DNA from: an uncultured Tateyamaria sp.
Lineage (GTDB): Bacteria; Pseudomonadota; Alphaproteobacteria; Rhodobacterales; Rhodobacteraceae
Assembly: GCF_947503705.1 (NCBI RefSeq)
Contig: NZ_CANNES010000001.1
Span: 186,001 to 250,000 of the forward strand
DNA length: 64,000 nt
Direction: 5' to 3'
The notes below the pieces were generated by a model. It had not been told where the DNA came from. It searched no databases and was given only the letters and a program-made list of their open reading frames with translations. A program made the position numbers and the translations under genes. The number at the start of each line of letters is the position of its first letter. Position 1 is the first letter of the stretch. Of the stretch, positions 29,087-39,039 are shown one piece after another.

Positions 29087-30262
29087 ATGATTCGTGACCT
29101 GTCTGCACCCGCAATCTACATGGGGCTGCTGGCGGCCTTTGTGGGCTATGCCGCCTCCTTCGCGATCGTTCTGGCGGGACTTAAGGCTGCGGGCGCAACC
29201 GACGCGCAGGCCGCCACCGGCCTCTTTTTCGCCGCCATCGGGATGGGAGTCTGCAGCATCTGGTTGCCCCTCGTGACACGCATTCCGGCTGCGGTGGCCT
29301 GGTCGACGCCGGGGGCCGCGTTTCTAGCCGCAGCGGCCGTTCTGCCGGGCGGGTTCGCCGAAGCCGTGGGCGCCATGATCGGTTGTGCAGTGCTGATCGT
29401 TGTGACCGGCTTTGTGCCCGCTCTTGGGCGGATCGTCACCGCGATCCCAAAACCGATTGCCAACGCACTGCTGGCGGGTGTCCTGCTCAAGCTGTGCTTT
29501 GCACCGGCTGTGGCCTTGGGGTCGATCCCGCTGCTGGTCATGCCGGTTCTGGCAGCTTGGTTGCTTGGCTTGGTCTGGCACCGGTTGGCCGCCATGCCCC
29601 TTGCCGTGATCGCCTTTGTCATTGTCCTTTTGTTCACCGCTGACACATCCAGCAGCGGAGCAAACGTTGACCTGACGGCTTTTCCTGCGCTGGAATACGT
29701 CTGGCCGATTTTCACGCTCCAATCCATTATCTCGATCGCGCTCCCGCTTTATCTGGTGACAATGGCGGGCCAGAATATTCCGGGCTTTGCCGTGCTTGAG
29801 TTGAATGGCTATGCAGTTGACCGCCAACCCTTGCTGCGCCGGACGGGGCTGGTGAGTTGCGCCATCGCGCCCTTTGGATCCATTCCGGTCAACATGTCAG
29901 CCATCACTGCCGCCATGATGGCAGGCGAGGACGCGGGCCCTGATCCGGCCACGCGCTATTGGTCCGCCGTTGTGTCGGGGGCGGCCTATATCGGCCTTGC
30001 CTGCGCTGCGGGCATCGTGGCGGCGGCCGCGAGCCTTGCGCCCATTGCGTTGATCACGGCCGTGGCTGGCTTGGCGCTTGTCCCGGCGCTCGTCAGCTCC
30101 CTATCTGGTGCGTTCAGCGACCCAAAACAACTGGAAAGCCCGGCACTTACCTTCCTGATTGCAGCGAGCGGCATGACCCTGTTTGGCATCAGCGGCGCGT
30201 TCTGGAGCATCGTTGTCGGGGCCGTCATTTGGATAGCAAAATCAGCAACGCAAAGGGCCTGA
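29087..30262 (+). CDS. BenE-family transporter (benzoate/H+ symporter type)
   Basis: A 391-residue inner-membrane protein with about 12 hydrophobic segments. 'YAASFAIVLAGLKAAGA' and 'AWSTPGAAFLA' near the N-terminus and 'MAGQNIPGFAVLELNGYA' (about 225-242) are BenE hallmarks, as is 'PFGSIPVNMSAITAAM'. BenE members take up aromatic acids with protons, but many family members are of unknown specificity, and no aromatic catabolism genes are nearby. It sits 103 bases after the second phnM gene and may be a separate unit. Confidence 0.87.
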   Translation: MIRDLSAPAIYMGLLAAFVGYAASFAIVLAGLKAAGATDAQAATGLFFAAIGMGVCSIWLPLVTRIPAAVAWSTPGAAFLAAAAVLPGGFAEAVGAMIGCAVLIVVTGFVPALGRIVTAIPKPIANALLAGVLLKLCFAPAVALGSIPLLVMPVLAAWLLGLVWHRLAAMPLAVIAFVIVLLFTADTSSSGANVDLTAFPALEYVWPIFTLQSIISIALPLYLVTMAGQNIPGFAVLELNGYAVDRQPLLRRTGLVSCAIAPFGSIPVNMSAITAAMMAGEDAGPDPATRYWSAVVSGAAYIGLACAAGIVAAAASLAPIALITAVAGLALVPALVSSLSGAFSDPKQLESPALTFLIAASGMTLFGISGAFWSIVVGAVIWIAKSATQRA

Positions 30263-30302
30263 CCCGTGTTGCGCACACCAATCGAAAAGCAGTCGGCAGG
30301 TC

Positions 30303-31286
30303 CTACTCTGGCAGCCGCTCGTTCTGGGGTGCCTTGTCCCGCGCCCGACCACTGGTCATCATGGAACTGATCCGAAAGGCCGACGGCGTGCCCACGCGGC
30401 TGCGGGTCCGCAAAACCGGCGTGTTCTCAGAATTGCCCGACCGGCTTTCGCGGAACACGATGAACAGGCCCGACGCAATGATGATTGCAGCCCCGACCGC
30501 CGTGGCCTTGTCGATGCTTTCGTTGAAAAAGATCAGGCCATAGACCGATGCCCAGATAATCTGGGAATATTGCATTGGGGCCACGATGGCCGCCTCGCCT
30601 GTCTGATAAGCGGCGATGATGAAGCGGCCCGCAATCCACGCCATCGCCGAAACAATGGCCAGCAGGCCCAGATGCTCAATCGGCATGGGTTTATAAACAA
30701 AGGCAAGGGCCGCGCCCATTACGACGAAATTCGCAACCATAGGATAAAGCAGGAGCACAACGGTCCGTTCTTCGGCCCCGATCTTGCGCACCACGATCGA
30801 GGCCACAGACCCTGCCACAGCCGCCACGATGGCCGCCGCATGGCCCAGCGTCAGATCCGTGGCACCGGGGCGCAGCACAACCATCACGCCTGCAAGACCC
30901 ACGATCACCGCCAGCCAGCGCTGCAGGCGCACAGTTTCGCCCAGGATCGGGATCGACAGCACGGTGATCAGCAATGGCGTAGCAAAGAGGATCGCATAGG
31001 TCTGCGTCAGCGGCAGCGCCGAAAAAGCATAGAAGGCGGACACGCCGGTGATCACCGCGCCCACTGTCCGCACCGCCATCCACCACGGATGCACGGGCAG
31101 CAATGTTCCAGGCTTTGCATCCCGCATCAACATCACCGTGGCCAGCGGAAAGCTGAGCAAGACGCTGAAAAACACGATCTGGATCGGGGAATAAAGAGCG
31201 CCCAACGTCTTGATGAAAACGTCATGGGTCGAAAACAGCCCAAAGGCGACCAAAGCCAGCACAGCGCCTTTTACATTCGGAGACAT
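30303..31286 (-). CDS. DMT-superfamily (EamA) exporter-like membrane protein
   Basis: A 327-residue protein with ten hydrophobic segments in two EamA halves: first half opening 'GAVLALVAFGLFSTHDVFIK' and second half 'LGHAAAIVAAVAGSVASIVV'. 'LPLTQTYAILFATPLLITVL' is the usual end of the first repeat. EamA proteins move amino acids or other metabolites across the inner membrane; the substrate is unknown. ATG 31286 has an AAAGGG site; the frame extends to 31319. About 35 polar residues follow the last membrane segment. Confidence 0.87.
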   Translation of the reverse strand: MSPNVKGAVLALVAFGLFSTHDVFIKTLGALYSPIQIVFFSVLLSFPLATVMLMRDAKPGTLLPVHPWWMAVRTVGAVITGVSAFYAFSALPLTQTYAILFATPLLITVLSIPILGETVRLQRWLAVIVGLAGVMVVLRPGATDLTLGHAAAIVAAVAGSVASIVVRKIGAEERTVVLLLYPMVANFVVMGAALAFVYKPMPIEHLGLLAIVSAMAWIAGRFIIAAYQTGEAAIVAPMQYSQIIWASVYGLIFFNESIDKATAVGAAIIIASGLFIVFRESRSGNSENTPVLRTRSRVGTPSAFRISSMMTSGRARDKAPQNERLPE

Positions 31287-31358
31287 GGCGGACCCTTTGT
31301 GTTTGTTCGCGTGCTGCATAGTGCACCCACGACCGACATGTCTATGCTTGGACCGCGA

Positions 31359-31721
31359 TTAAATGGCCAGTGCCCCGCGCCCGAAAATGAACTGCCATTT
31401 GCTGCCATCCGACATGGTGACAAAGCCGGATCCGGCAGTTTCTGACTGGAAAAAGGCCGTGCCGATACCGCGCAGCCCATTGTTGCACACCACTGGAAAA
31501 CTGACGGTGCTGATGTCGGCAAATTTGTCATACGTACCTGTGCAAGTGGCCTTGCCATTGGTGGCCTGAAAGCTGCCGCCATGCAGGAACGTGTTGCTGG
31601 CCGCACCGCGAAACGTCATGCCGTCCTCACCGATTACCGTCACGGGATAGGCGGTATCGCAGGCGCTGATCACTAGGCAGCCCAGGCCAAAAATGGCCAG
31701 TTTCGCATTAAAACCAAACAT
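31359..31721 (-). CDS. Small predicted lipoprotein
   Basis: A 120-residue protein with a short signal ('KLAIFGLGCLVISAC') ending in the lipobox ISAC, so Cys21 should be lipidated. The mature part is beta-rich, with three further Cys residues that could form disulfides ('ATCTGTY', 'VVCNNG'). 'FQSETAGSGFVTMSDGSKWQ' resembles small conserved roseobacter lipoproteins, but I cannot name a family. It lies downstream of leuB and upstream of the DMT gene on the same strand, with its own spacing of over 70 bases on both sides. Confidence 0.7.
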   Translation of the reverse strand: MFGFNAKLAIFGLGCLVISACDTAYPVTVIGEDGMTFRGAASNTFLHGGSFQATNGKATCTGTYDKFADISTVSFPVVCNNGLRGIGTAFFQSETAGSGFVTMSDGSKWQFIFGRGALAI

Positions 31722-31849
31722 TTACGCATCCTCACGCTGTTGTAACACTGTGAAACGAACTGGTGATCGCCACAGGTTGCAACAAGTAAGGTATTCCTGC
31801 CCTGACAGTTGGTGCGGGATTTGCTGGTGCGCGCATCCCGCCGCCCGGA

Positions 31850-32953
31850 TCAGAGGCTGGCGTCAAGCGCTGCCAGGATCGCGTCACCCATTTCCGTCGT
31901 GCTCATCGGTGTGCCGCCTTCGGGGCCCATCAGGTCGGCGGTGCGCGCGCCACCGGCCAGAACGCTTTCAATCGCGGCCTCAAGGCGCGCGGCCTCGTCG
32001 CCCTGATCAAAAGAATAGCGCAAAGCCATGGCAAAGCTCAGAATACAGGCAATCGGGTTCGCCTTGCCCTGGCCCGTGATGTCGGGCGCAGATCCGTGCA
32101 CCGGCTCATAAAGCGCCTTGGGGCGACCATTGGCCATCGGCGCGCCAAGGCTGGCCGAGGGCAACATGCCAAGGCTGCCAGTCAGCATCGCGGCACAGTC
32201 GGACAGCACATCCCCAAAAAGGTTGTCGGTAACGATCACGTCAAACTGCTTGGGCGCACGCACCAGCTGCATCGCGCCGTTGTCGGCATACATGTGGCTC
32301 AGCTCGACCTCGGGGTAATCAGCAGCAACACGGGTCACGACCTCGCGCCAAAGCACACCGCTCTCCATCACGTTCGCCTTTTCCATGGAGCAGAGCCGCT
32401 TGTCGCGGCGCATCGCCAGTTCAAAGGCAGAGCGCGCGACGCGCTCGATCTCGGATTCCGTATAGCGTTGGGTGTTGATACCCACACGCTCGTTGCCTTC
32501 TTCAAAGATACCGCGCGGTTCGCCGAAATAAACGCCAGAGGTCAGTTCGCGCACGATCATGATGTCGAGGCCCGCCACCACTTCCTTTTTCAGCGAGGAG
32601 AAATCCGCGAGCGCGTCAAAACACTGCGCCGGGCGCAGGTTCGAGAAAAGGTCCATTTCCTTGCGCAGGCGCAAAAGTCCCCGCTCAGGCTTGAGCGAAA
32701 AGTCCAGTTCGTCATATTTCGGGCCGCCCACGGCGCCCAACAGCACCGCGTCCACTTCCAAAGCGCGTGCCATGGTGTCGTCATGCAGCGGCGTGCCGTG
32801 CTTGTCATAGGCCGCACCGCCCACCAGATCGGTTTCCACGTCAAAAGGCAGATCGCGTTTCGCGCCGAACCAGTCGATGACACGTGTGACTTGGGCCATA
32901 ACTTCGGGGCCGATGCCATCACCTGGCAGGATCAAAAGCGACGGATTGGACAT
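31850..32953 (-). CDS. leuB: 3-isopropylmalate dehydrogenase
   Basis: NAD-dependent decarboxylating dehydrogenase of leucine biosynthesis, 367 residues. The opening '[16 protein letters not shown]' and the substrate-binding 'LRPAQCF', '[15 protein letters not shown]' and '[20 protein letters not shown]' are diagnostic; '[18 protein letters not shown]' binds NAD. ATG 32953 has an AAGGAG site; the frame runs back to 32980. It is on the same strand as leuCD, but two unrelated genes lie between. Confidence 0.96.
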   Translation of the reverse strand: MSNPSLLILPGDGIGPEVMAQVTRVIDWFGAKRDLPFDVETDLVGGAAYDKHGTPLHDDTMARALEVDAVLLGAVGGPKYDELDFSLKPERGLLRLRKEMDLFSNLRPAQCFDALADFSSLKKEVVAGLDIMIVRELTSGVYFGEPRGIFEEGNERVGINTQRYTESEIERVARSAFELAMRRDKRLCSMEKANVMESGVLWREVVTRVAADYPEVELSHMYADNGAMQLVRAPKQFDVIVTDNLFGDVLSDCAAMLTGSLGMLPSASLGAPMANGRPKALYEPVHGSAPDITGQGKANPIACILSFAMALRYSFDQGDEAARLEAAIESVLAGGARTADLMGPEGGTPMSTTEMGDAILAALDASL

Positions 32954-33007
32954 GTGGGCAACTCCTTTGAAAACTCGCATTTCGCCTACCTGCCGGGCGC
33001 GGCAGGG

Positions 33008-34141
33008 TCAATAACCGAGGTCAACCCAAACCAGCCTGTGACGACTGGCCGTGGCCACCGTTTCGGCGAGGGGATCATTCGGTTCGGGCCAGAGCACGCC
33101 CGCATCCTGCACCGTCCAATGGGTGGAGGGCAGGACATAATCCACCCGCAGGTCGCCAGGTACCGGGTCAGACCAATCCACGGTATCGGTGCCCGACGCG
33201 CCCTGAGGCGTGACATCCTGGACACGCGGATCAGCCAACAGGTTCAGAATGGCCGATTTGATCCCCTCACCATCAACCGGATCCAGGTTGGCATCCCCGG
33301 CAATGACAAATGGCCCTGTCGGCGCGGGGCCAACATCGCCATTCAACACGTGCTGCCACAGCCGGATTTCGTCGTGATTGCGGCGGCCATTGCGATCCTC
33401 GACACCATCAAACACCGGCGGGCTGGCGTGAAACACCATCAAATCGAACCGTGAGCCCGGCACATCAACGGGCACGATCCAGTGACCGGTCGTGGACAGA
33501 CGCAGCGCAGCCTGCGCCTCGGCTGAGGGGAAGGGGCCATCAGCGGTGACGGGTAACAGCGGATCGGGAACATCGACCCAGAGGATGTCTGACAAATTGC
33601 GGACCTGATCGTCCAAGATGGGGTACCGGGACAGGATCGCCATGCCGCCCTGCCCCGAAAACCGGCCGTAGCCTTGCGCATCTGCGGGGCCACCCAAGCG
33701 CCCGTCATCATTCATGTCGAAGGGCGTGGGCATACCGGTATTGGGACGCAGCGCAAAATGGTGGGGATAGCCTGTTGCTTCGGCGAGCAACGTCAAAGCT
33801 TCGCCGGTCAGATCGTAGTCGATGCTTTGCAGGGCAAGTACGTCCGCATCTGCGGCGGCGATCACCTTGAAGACAGCGGCAATCTGATCATCTGTTCCGC
33901 GCGCCAAATCGCGCAGGAACAGACCCGGGCCGTCACGATTTAGTTCGGTATTATAAGTTGCAACGCGCAGGGTGTCTGCCTGCGCCACGACGGCGCAAAG
34001 CACGAGGGCAAGGGCGCTCAGGCCACTTGCAAATCGATGTCGGCGTTGGCGTAAGCCCGCTTGCGTTGGTCGCGGATCATCTCGGCGATCCGCTGCATCG
34101 CGATGCCGCGCATGATCATGCTGGCGGGAAGGAAAGCCCAT
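33008..34141 (-). CDS. Exported endonuclease/exonuclease/phosphatase-family protein
   Basis: EEP-fold phosphodiesterase-like enzyme. 'LRVATYNTELNRDG' with the metal-binding Asn, 'VLALQSID' and the catalytic 'VIAGDANLDPVDG' are visible; the final 'SRHRLVWVDL' provides the late His. Before the domain comes a hydrophobic run and 'VVAQA', which looks like a signal peptide cleavage site, so export is likely. The start is doubtful. ATG 34141 gives a long arginine-rich leader overlapping the upstream gene by 124 bases, while nearer codons are only CTG (34021) or GTG (34003). Substrate could be nucleic acid, nucleotide or phospholipid. Confidence 0.75.
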   Translation of the reverse strand: MGFPSRQHDHARHRDAADRRDDPRPTQAGLRQRRHRFASGLSALALVLCAVVAQADTLRVATYNTELNRDGPGLFLRDLARGTDDQIAAVFKVIAAADADVLALQSIDYDLTGEALTLLAEATGYPHHFALRPNTGMPTPFDMNDDGRLGGPADAQGYGRFSGQGGMAILSRYPILDDQVRNLSDILWVDVPDPLLPVTADGPFPSAEAQAALRLSTTGHWIVPVDVPGSRFDLMVFHASPPVFDGVEDRNGRRNHDEIRLWQHVLNGDVGPAPTGPFVIAGDANLDPVDGEGIKSAILNLLADPRVQDVTPQGASGTDTVDWSDPVPGDLRVDYVLPSTHWTVQDAGVLWPEPNDPLAETVATASRHRLVWVDLGY

Positions 34142-34854
34142 GCTGTCATTGTCCAGATCAGGGTTTGGGGATTGTCCAATACGATCGGGTTTAGCAGGTC
34201 AGCTGCCGCCTTGACCACTGCGGGAATGAGGAAGGGCAGCAGAAAGCCAAGGGCGATGTTCACCCGTGCATCCCGCTGCAGGCGGTACAGCACGTCGCCA
34301 CCGGCAGTCGGGTCAAAGAGTGGCAGATTCACCCAAACGTTGAACGCGCGGCCGCGCGCAGGCCAACCCATGACGCGCACCAAAAAGAGGAAGGCCGCCA
34401 TAGCCGTCAGCGACGTGAGGTAGGCGATGCCTGCGGCGGTCCGTACCGATTGCACGACTTGGGGGTCCGAGTCCGCAGGCAACATCAGCACAACCAGGCG
34501 CACAGGCGAGAAGGGGAAATCAATGCTGTTGCCGAGGATTGTGCCGATCGAGGTCATCGCACCGGTCAGTGCCGTCGGCGAAGACTGGTCTTTGAACGCG
34601 ATGCTAAGAAACAGAACGGTGCCCAGAAGTGCCGCAAAGCGCAGGCGGTTGAACGGCGCCGCGTCGCGAAACTCAACAATGCTGGGGCTGGACGAGTTGT
34701 ATTCAACGAAGGTCATGAAAGCCGCAATTAGCGCAATCAAAACAGTCACTTGGGAGGATTCAATCGGCACATCAGGCAAGATCAACGCCGGGGTGGCGAT
34801 CATCAATGCAATCAAAAAACCGCGCAAGGCGGCACCTGACATTCGTGCTATCAC
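34018..34854 (-). CDS. Conserved membrane protein of unknown function
   Basis: A 278-residue inner-membrane protein with about six or seven hydrophobic segments. I do not recognise a named family. 'FLIALMIATPALILPDV' opens the first segment, and 'ALIAAFMTFVEYNSSSPSIVEF' the second. A soluble loop with 'PLFDPTAGGDVLYRLQRDARV' lies about two thirds along. The C-terminus is charged. The start is GTG at 34854 or ATG at 34842. It follows leuD by about 295 bases and overlaps the putative start of the EEP gene, so those two are probably co-expressed. Confidence 0.7.
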   Translation of the reverse strand: MIARMSGAALRGFLIALMIATPALILPDVPIESSQVTVLIALIAAFMTFVEYNSSSPSIVEFRDAAPFNRLRFAALLGTVLFLSIAFKDQSSPTALTGAMTSIGTILGNSIDFPFSPVRLVVLMLPADSDPQVVQSVRTAAGIAYLTSLTAMAAFLFLVRVMGWPARGRAFNVWVNLPLFDPTAGGDVLYRLQRDARVNIALGFLLPFLIPAVVKAAADLLNPIVLDNPQTLIWTMTAWAFLPASMIMRGIAMQRIAEMIRDQRKRAYANADIDLQVA

Positions 34855-35149
34855 GTTCTCGATCCCTTCAAACTGGCCAGCCGCGATACGTTGCCGCGTG
34901 CTTGTTCCAACTTGATCCCACCGGGTCTGGCGGGTGCCTCATTGCTGCCGTATTTCTGCCTTGATTGACCCGATCTCTCAAGTGTCTTGGTTAATCAAAC
35001 GTAACTCTTTGGGCATTTTGAAGGAGGGTGTGGTGCCTTTGTGCATCATTTCTGAGGCGGGATTTAGGCAGGGCCCAACATCTTGTGGATGGGCCTTGCC
35101 GAGCGCATAGCGTTTATAGAAATTCTACCAAGGGTAGGCTTTCGCAGCC

Positions 35150-35755
35150 TTATACCCAGGGGCGCGCTTGCGACGCTTGTGCTTCAAAGCTGTCGATGCT
35201 GTCCGCTTTGGCCATGGTCAGGCCGATATCGTCCAACCCTTCCATGAGGCAATGCTTTTTGAAGGCATCGACTTCGAAGGTGAAGACTTCACCATCGGAT
35301 GTGGTCACGGTCTGTGCCTCAAGGTCGATGGACATGCGGGCGTTCGCCCCTTTTTCGGCGTCCTTCATCAGAACATCGACGACCTCTTGCGGCAGCGCGA
35401 TAGGCAGGATGCCGTTCTTGAAGCAGTTGTTGTAAAAGATGTCTGCAAAGCTGGGCGCGATGACGCAGCGGATGCCGAAATCCTTGATCGCCCATGGCGC
35501 ATGTTCGCGCGACGAGCCGCAGCCAAAGTTTTCACCTGCCACGATGATTTCGGCGTTGCGGTATGCCTCTTGGTTCAAAACGAAATCGGCAATCTCGTTG
35601 CCTTGCCGGTCAAAGCGCATCTCGTCAAAAAGGTTCGCGCCCAGCCCTGAGCGTTTGATCGTTTTGAGGAACTGTTTGGGGATGATCATATCGGTGTCGA
35701 TATTGACCAACGGCATAGGCGCCGCGATTCCGGTAAGCGTGTTGAACTTGTCCAT
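35150..35755 (-). CDS. leuD: 3-isopropylmalate dehydratase small subunit
   Basis: Small (swivelling) subunit of isopropylmalate isomerase, 201 residues, which with LeuC converts 2- to 3-isopropylmalate in leucine synthesis. '[19 protein letters not shown]' and '[19 protein letters not shown]' (about 73-91, active-site loop) are diagnostic, and '[11 protein letters not shown]' follows. Its ATG overlaps the leuC stop by one base (TAATG), so the two subunits are translationally coupled. Confidence 0.96.
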   Translation of the reverse strand: MDKFNTLTGIAAPMPLVNIDTDMIIPKQFLKTIKRSGLGANLFDEMRFDRQGNEIADFVLNQEAYRNAEIIVAGENFGCGSSREHAPWAIKDFGIRCVIAPSFADIFYNNCFKNGILPIALPQEVVDVLMKDAEKGANARMSIDLEAQTVTTSDGEVFTFEVDAFKKHCLMEGLDDIGLTMAKADSIDSFEAQASQARPWV

Positions 35756-37158
35756 TACATCATCTCCCGCACATCGGTGAGTTTACCAGTGATCGCCGCC
35801 GCAGCCGCCATGCCGGGCGATACCAGATGCGTGCGGCCCTTATAGCCCTGGCGTCCCTCGAAGTTGCGGTTCGAAGTTGACGCGCAGCGCTCGCCCTCGC
35901 TCAGCTGATCGGGGTTCATCGCGAGGCACATGGAACAACCCGCAAGCCGCCATTCGAAGCCGGCTTCCTTGAAGATGTCGGCCAGCCCTTCTTCTTCGGC
36001 CTGGGCGCGGACAAGGCCGGAGCCGGGGACAACCATGGCCCGTTTGACTTTGACCTTTTTGCCTTTCAAAATTTCGGCCGCGGCCCGCAGGTCCTCGATC
36101 CGGCCATTGGTGCACGAACCGATGAAAACCGTGTCAATTTCGATTTCAGACAGAGGTGTGCCGGGCGTCAGGCCCATATAGTCGAGCGAACGCTGGGCCG
36201 CCCCAACCTTGCCGCCCTCAAAATCATCTGCCGATGGCACCTTGGCCGTGATGGGCAGCACATCTTCGGGCGACGTGCCCCAGGTGACGACAGGTGCGAT
36301 ATCTTCGCCCTTGATCGTGATGACCTCATCCCAATGGGCGTCGTCGTCAGAATAGAGCGTCTTCCACCACGCCACAGCAGCCTCCCACTGGGCACCCTTT
36401 GGCGCGTGGGGACGGCCCATGCAGTATTCGAAGGTTTTCTCGTCTGGCGCGATCAGCCCGGCCCGCGCGCCACCTTCGATGGCCATGTTGCAGACCGTCA
36501 TCCGCCCTTCCATGGACAGATCGCGGATCGCCTCGCCGCAATACTCGATGACATAGCCGGTTCCGCCGGCCGTCCCCGTCTTGCCGATGACCGACAGGGT
36601 GATGTCCTTGGCGGTCACACCGGGCTTGAGCTTACCGGTGATCTCGACTTTCATATTCTTGGATTTTTTCTGGATCAGCGTCTGGGTGGCCAGAACGTGC
36701 TCAACCTCGGACGTGCCGATGCCGTGGGCCAGCGCGCCGAAGGCGCCGTGCGTCGCCGTGTGCGAGTCGCCGCAAACGACGGTCATGCCGGGCAAGGTCC
36801 AGCCTTGCTCGGGACCGACGATGTGGACAATGCCCTGACGGACATCGGACACAGGGTAGTAGTGAATGCCAAAGTCCTTGGCGTTCTTGTCGAGAGCCGC
36901 GACTTGAATGGCGCTGTCCTCTGTCATGTTCTTGGGATCGTCCCGACCGGCGGTGGTCGGCACGTTGTGATCCGGCACCGCGATTGTTTTTTCGGGTGCG
37001 CGTACCTTGCGATTGGTCATGCGCAGCCCTTCAAAGGCTTGCGGGCTGGTCACCTCGTGCACGAGGTGACGATCAATATAGAGCAGGCAGGTACCATCGT
37101 CAGCCTCGTGGGCGACGTGGGCATCCCAGATTTTATCATAGAGCGTTTTGGGGGACAT
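35755..37158 (-). CDS. leuC: 3-isopropylmalate dehydratase large subunit
   Basis: Large subunit of isopropylmalate isomerase, an aconitase-family protein of 467 residues. The 4Fe-4S cluster ligands are Cys in '[14 protein letters not shown]' and two in '[14 protein letters not shown]'. '[19 protein letters not shown]' near the start and '[20 protein letters not shown]' are classic. ATG 37158 is preceded by GGGAGAGG. First gene of the leuCD unit; leuB lies farther on along the same strand. leuA is not in the window. Confidence 0.97.
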   Translation of the reverse strand: MSPKTLYDKIWDAHVAHEADDGTCLLYIDRHLVHEVTSPQAFEGLRMTNRKVRAPEKTIAVPDHNVPTTAGRDDPKNMTEDSAIQVAALDKNAKDFGIHYYPVSDVRQGIVHIVGPEQGWTLPGMTVVCGDSHTATHGAFGALAHGIGTSEVEHVLATQTLIQKKSKNMKVEITGKLKPGVTAKDITLSVIGKTGTAGGTGYVIEYCGEAIRDLSMEGRMTVCNMAIEGGARAGLIAPDEKTFEYCMGRPHAPKGAQWEAAVAWWKTLYSDDDAHWDEVITIKGEDIAPVVTWGTSPEDVLPITAKVPSADDFEGGKVGAAQRSLDYMGLTPGTPLSEIEIDTVFIGSCTNGRIEDLRAAAEILKGKKVKVKRAMVVPGSGLVRAQAEEEGLADIFKEAGFEWRLAGCSMCLAMNPDQLSEGERCASTSNRNFEGRQGYKGRTHLVSPGMAAAAAITGKLTDVREMM

Positions 37159-37432
37159 GTGGTCCTCTCCCTCAGGTTTGATGTGCAGATTTTGAATGGA
37201 TCAACGCGCGCGGCGCGCCGAGATGGGCACGCGGATGCTATAGTCGCGCCAGCACCGTGTGCGTGGCCCCGAAAAAGCGTTCGCGCAGGCGCGCGCGGTC
37301 GTCCATGTCAAAGAGGCGTGTCATGAGGACGCTGTTAGCCGGATTCCCACCGCCGATCAAGCAAGCGGATACGGACTGCCGATTGATTGCCGACCGCGCC
37401 CGGTGCACTCTGGGCTGAACCAGCGAGGCGAG

Positions 37433-38866
37433 ATGAGCAATCACACCGACCAAACAGTCGAACCCCCAGTGACCGACGCGCTAAATTCCGCGGCAGAGGC
37501 GGCTGCAGATACCGGGGCCGAGCCGGGCGATGCACTGGCCGAAACTGCGCTGTCCTTTGGTCAGATGTTGCTGAGCGAGGGGCAGGCATTTGCGGAATCG
37601 CTGTTGCGACCCTGGGTCGCCTATCAGGTTCTCATCATTCTCGGTGTCTTTGTTGCCGCCCATTTGCTACGTCGTTGGATTGGCCCGCCGGTGCGCACCT
37701 GGATGGCAAGTCGTGAAAACTGGCCCAAGTGGCGGATGCGTGTGCTGGTGGTGATACATCAACGGCTGCGGGCGATTATCTTTGTCTTGCTGATCTGGGC
37801 CGTCGTCCTCGCGATGCGCGAGTTCACCTGGCCGTCACGCTCTTATCTGCTGAGCCTGGTGGCGACGTTGGCCAGTGCTTGGCTTCTGGTGGCCTTCGCG
37901 ACGCGGTTGATCCGGTCCGTCTTTCTGCGCCGCATGGTGCGATACGGGGCGTGGGTCTACGTCACTCTTTATGTGCTGGGGATTGTTGACGAGACTGCCG
38001 AGTTGCTGGATGCGGCGGCGATCAACATCGGCTTTATGCATCTGTCGCTTCTCTTGGTGGTGCAGGGTTTTGTGATCCTGGGCTGCCTACTGGCCGCCGC
38101 GCGATTTATCACGGTGTCCACCTCGGCCCGCATTCAGAGCAACGAAGACATCTCGCCCTCCATGCGGGTCCTGATCGTCAAGGTCGTGCAAGTGGTGTTT
38201 TACGCCATCGCCTTCTTTGTCGGGGTCCGGGCCCTGGGCATCGACCTGACCGGCCTTGCGGTGCTGTCCGGTGCCATCGGTGTCGGCATCGGGTTTGGTC
38301 TGCAAAAAGTGGTGTCGAACCTTGTGTCGGGCGTCATCATCCTGCTCGACAAGTCGATCAAGCCCGGCGACGTGATTTCGCTGGGCGAAACCTTTGGCTG
38401 GATTCAGACACTGGGCGCGAGATACGCATCCGTGGTCACAAGGGACGGCAAGGAATACCTAATCCCGAACGAAGACCTGATCACAGGGCAGGTCGTGAAC
38501 TGGTCGCATACCAACAACTTTGTCCGCCTCGATATCTACTTTGGCACGTCCTATGGCTGCGATCCGCATCAAGTGCGCAAACTGTCGATTGCGGCGGCCC
38601 AAGGGGTGGAGCGGGTCCTGTCGAGCCGCCCGCCCGTTTGTCACATCGTGGGATTCGGCGACAGTTCAGTGGACTATATCCTGCGGTTCTGGATTACGGA
38701 CCCGACCGGGGGGCTGACCAATATCCGGGGGAATGTGTACTTGGCGCTGTGGGACGCGTTCAAGGAACACAATATTTCGATCCCGTTCCCGCAGCGCGAG
38801 GTGCGTTTGTTGGGGGAAGATCAGCCTTCGGATATGTCCGACGCCTCAAGCAAATCGCCGGGCTGA
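37433..38866 (+). CDS. MscS-family mechanosensitive channel
   Basis: A 477-residue inner-membrane channel that opens under membrane tension to release solutes. About five predicted membrane segments precede the MscS core. The pore helix 'LAVLSGAIGVGIGFGLQKVV' (about 280-299) is rich in Gly and Ala as in MscS TM3, followed by 'ILLDKSIKPGDVI' and the beta domain 'VVTRDGKEYLIPNEDL'. ATG 37433 sits behind GAGGCGAG. A longer in-frame start at 37259 would add 58 residues without family character. The last 46 bases overlap the convergent XRE gene. Confidence 0.92.
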   Translation: MSNHTDQTVEPPVTDALNSAAEAAADTGAEPGDALAETALSFGQMLLSEGQAFAESLLRPWVAYQVLIILGVFVAAHLLRRWIGPPVRTWMASRENWPKWRMRVLVVIHQRLRAIIFVLLIWAVVLAMREFTWPSRSYLLSLVATLASAWLLVAFATRLIRSVFLRRMVRYGAWVYVTLYVLGIVDETAELLDAAAINIGFMHLSLLLVVQGFVILGCLLAAARFITVSTSARIQSNEDISPSMRVLIVKVVQVVFYAIAFFVGVRALGIDLTGLAVLSGAIGVGIGFGLQKVVSNLVSGVIILLDKSIKPGDVISLGETFGWIQTLGARYASVVTRDGKEYLIPNEDLITGQVVNWSHTNNFVRLDIYFGTSYGCDPHQVRKLSIAAAQGVERVLSSRPPVCHIVGFGDSSVDYILRFWITDPTGGLTNIRGNVYLALWDAFKEHNISIPFPQREVRLLGEDQPSDMSDASSKSPG

Positions 38867-39039
38867 CAGTCGAGCGCTGCACAGAGCCGCGCAAGCGTCT
38901 CGAACCGGACCCCTTTGACCTTGCCCGATTTCAGCAAGCTCAGGTTCTGTTCGGTGATTCCGATCTGGCCCGCCAGATCGCGGCCTTTGATTTTGCGGCG
39001 GGCCATCATGACGTCGAGACGAACGATGATTTCGGTCAT
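38821..39039 (-). CDS. Small XRE-family DNA-binding protein (YozG-like)
   Basis: A 72-residue Cro/CI-type repressor consisting of one helix-turn-helix ('DLAGQIGITEQNLSLLKSGK', about 21-40) and a short tail 'LARLCAALDCQPGDLLEA', the form found next to DUF2975 membrane proteins. Its start overlaps the DUF2975 stop (ATGA), so the two are made together. The 17-base palindrome upstream of the pair is a good candidate for its binding site. Its 3' end overlaps mscS. Confidence 0.9.
   Translation of the reverse strand: MTEIIVRLDVMMARRKIKGRDLAGQIGITEQNLSLLKSGKVKGVRFETLARLCAALDCQPGDLLEASDISEG

Noticed and set aside
37259-37432. A 58-residue N-terminal extension of the MscS channel
   Set aside because: It is Arg/Pro-rich without family similarity, and a better ribosome site precedes ATG 37433.
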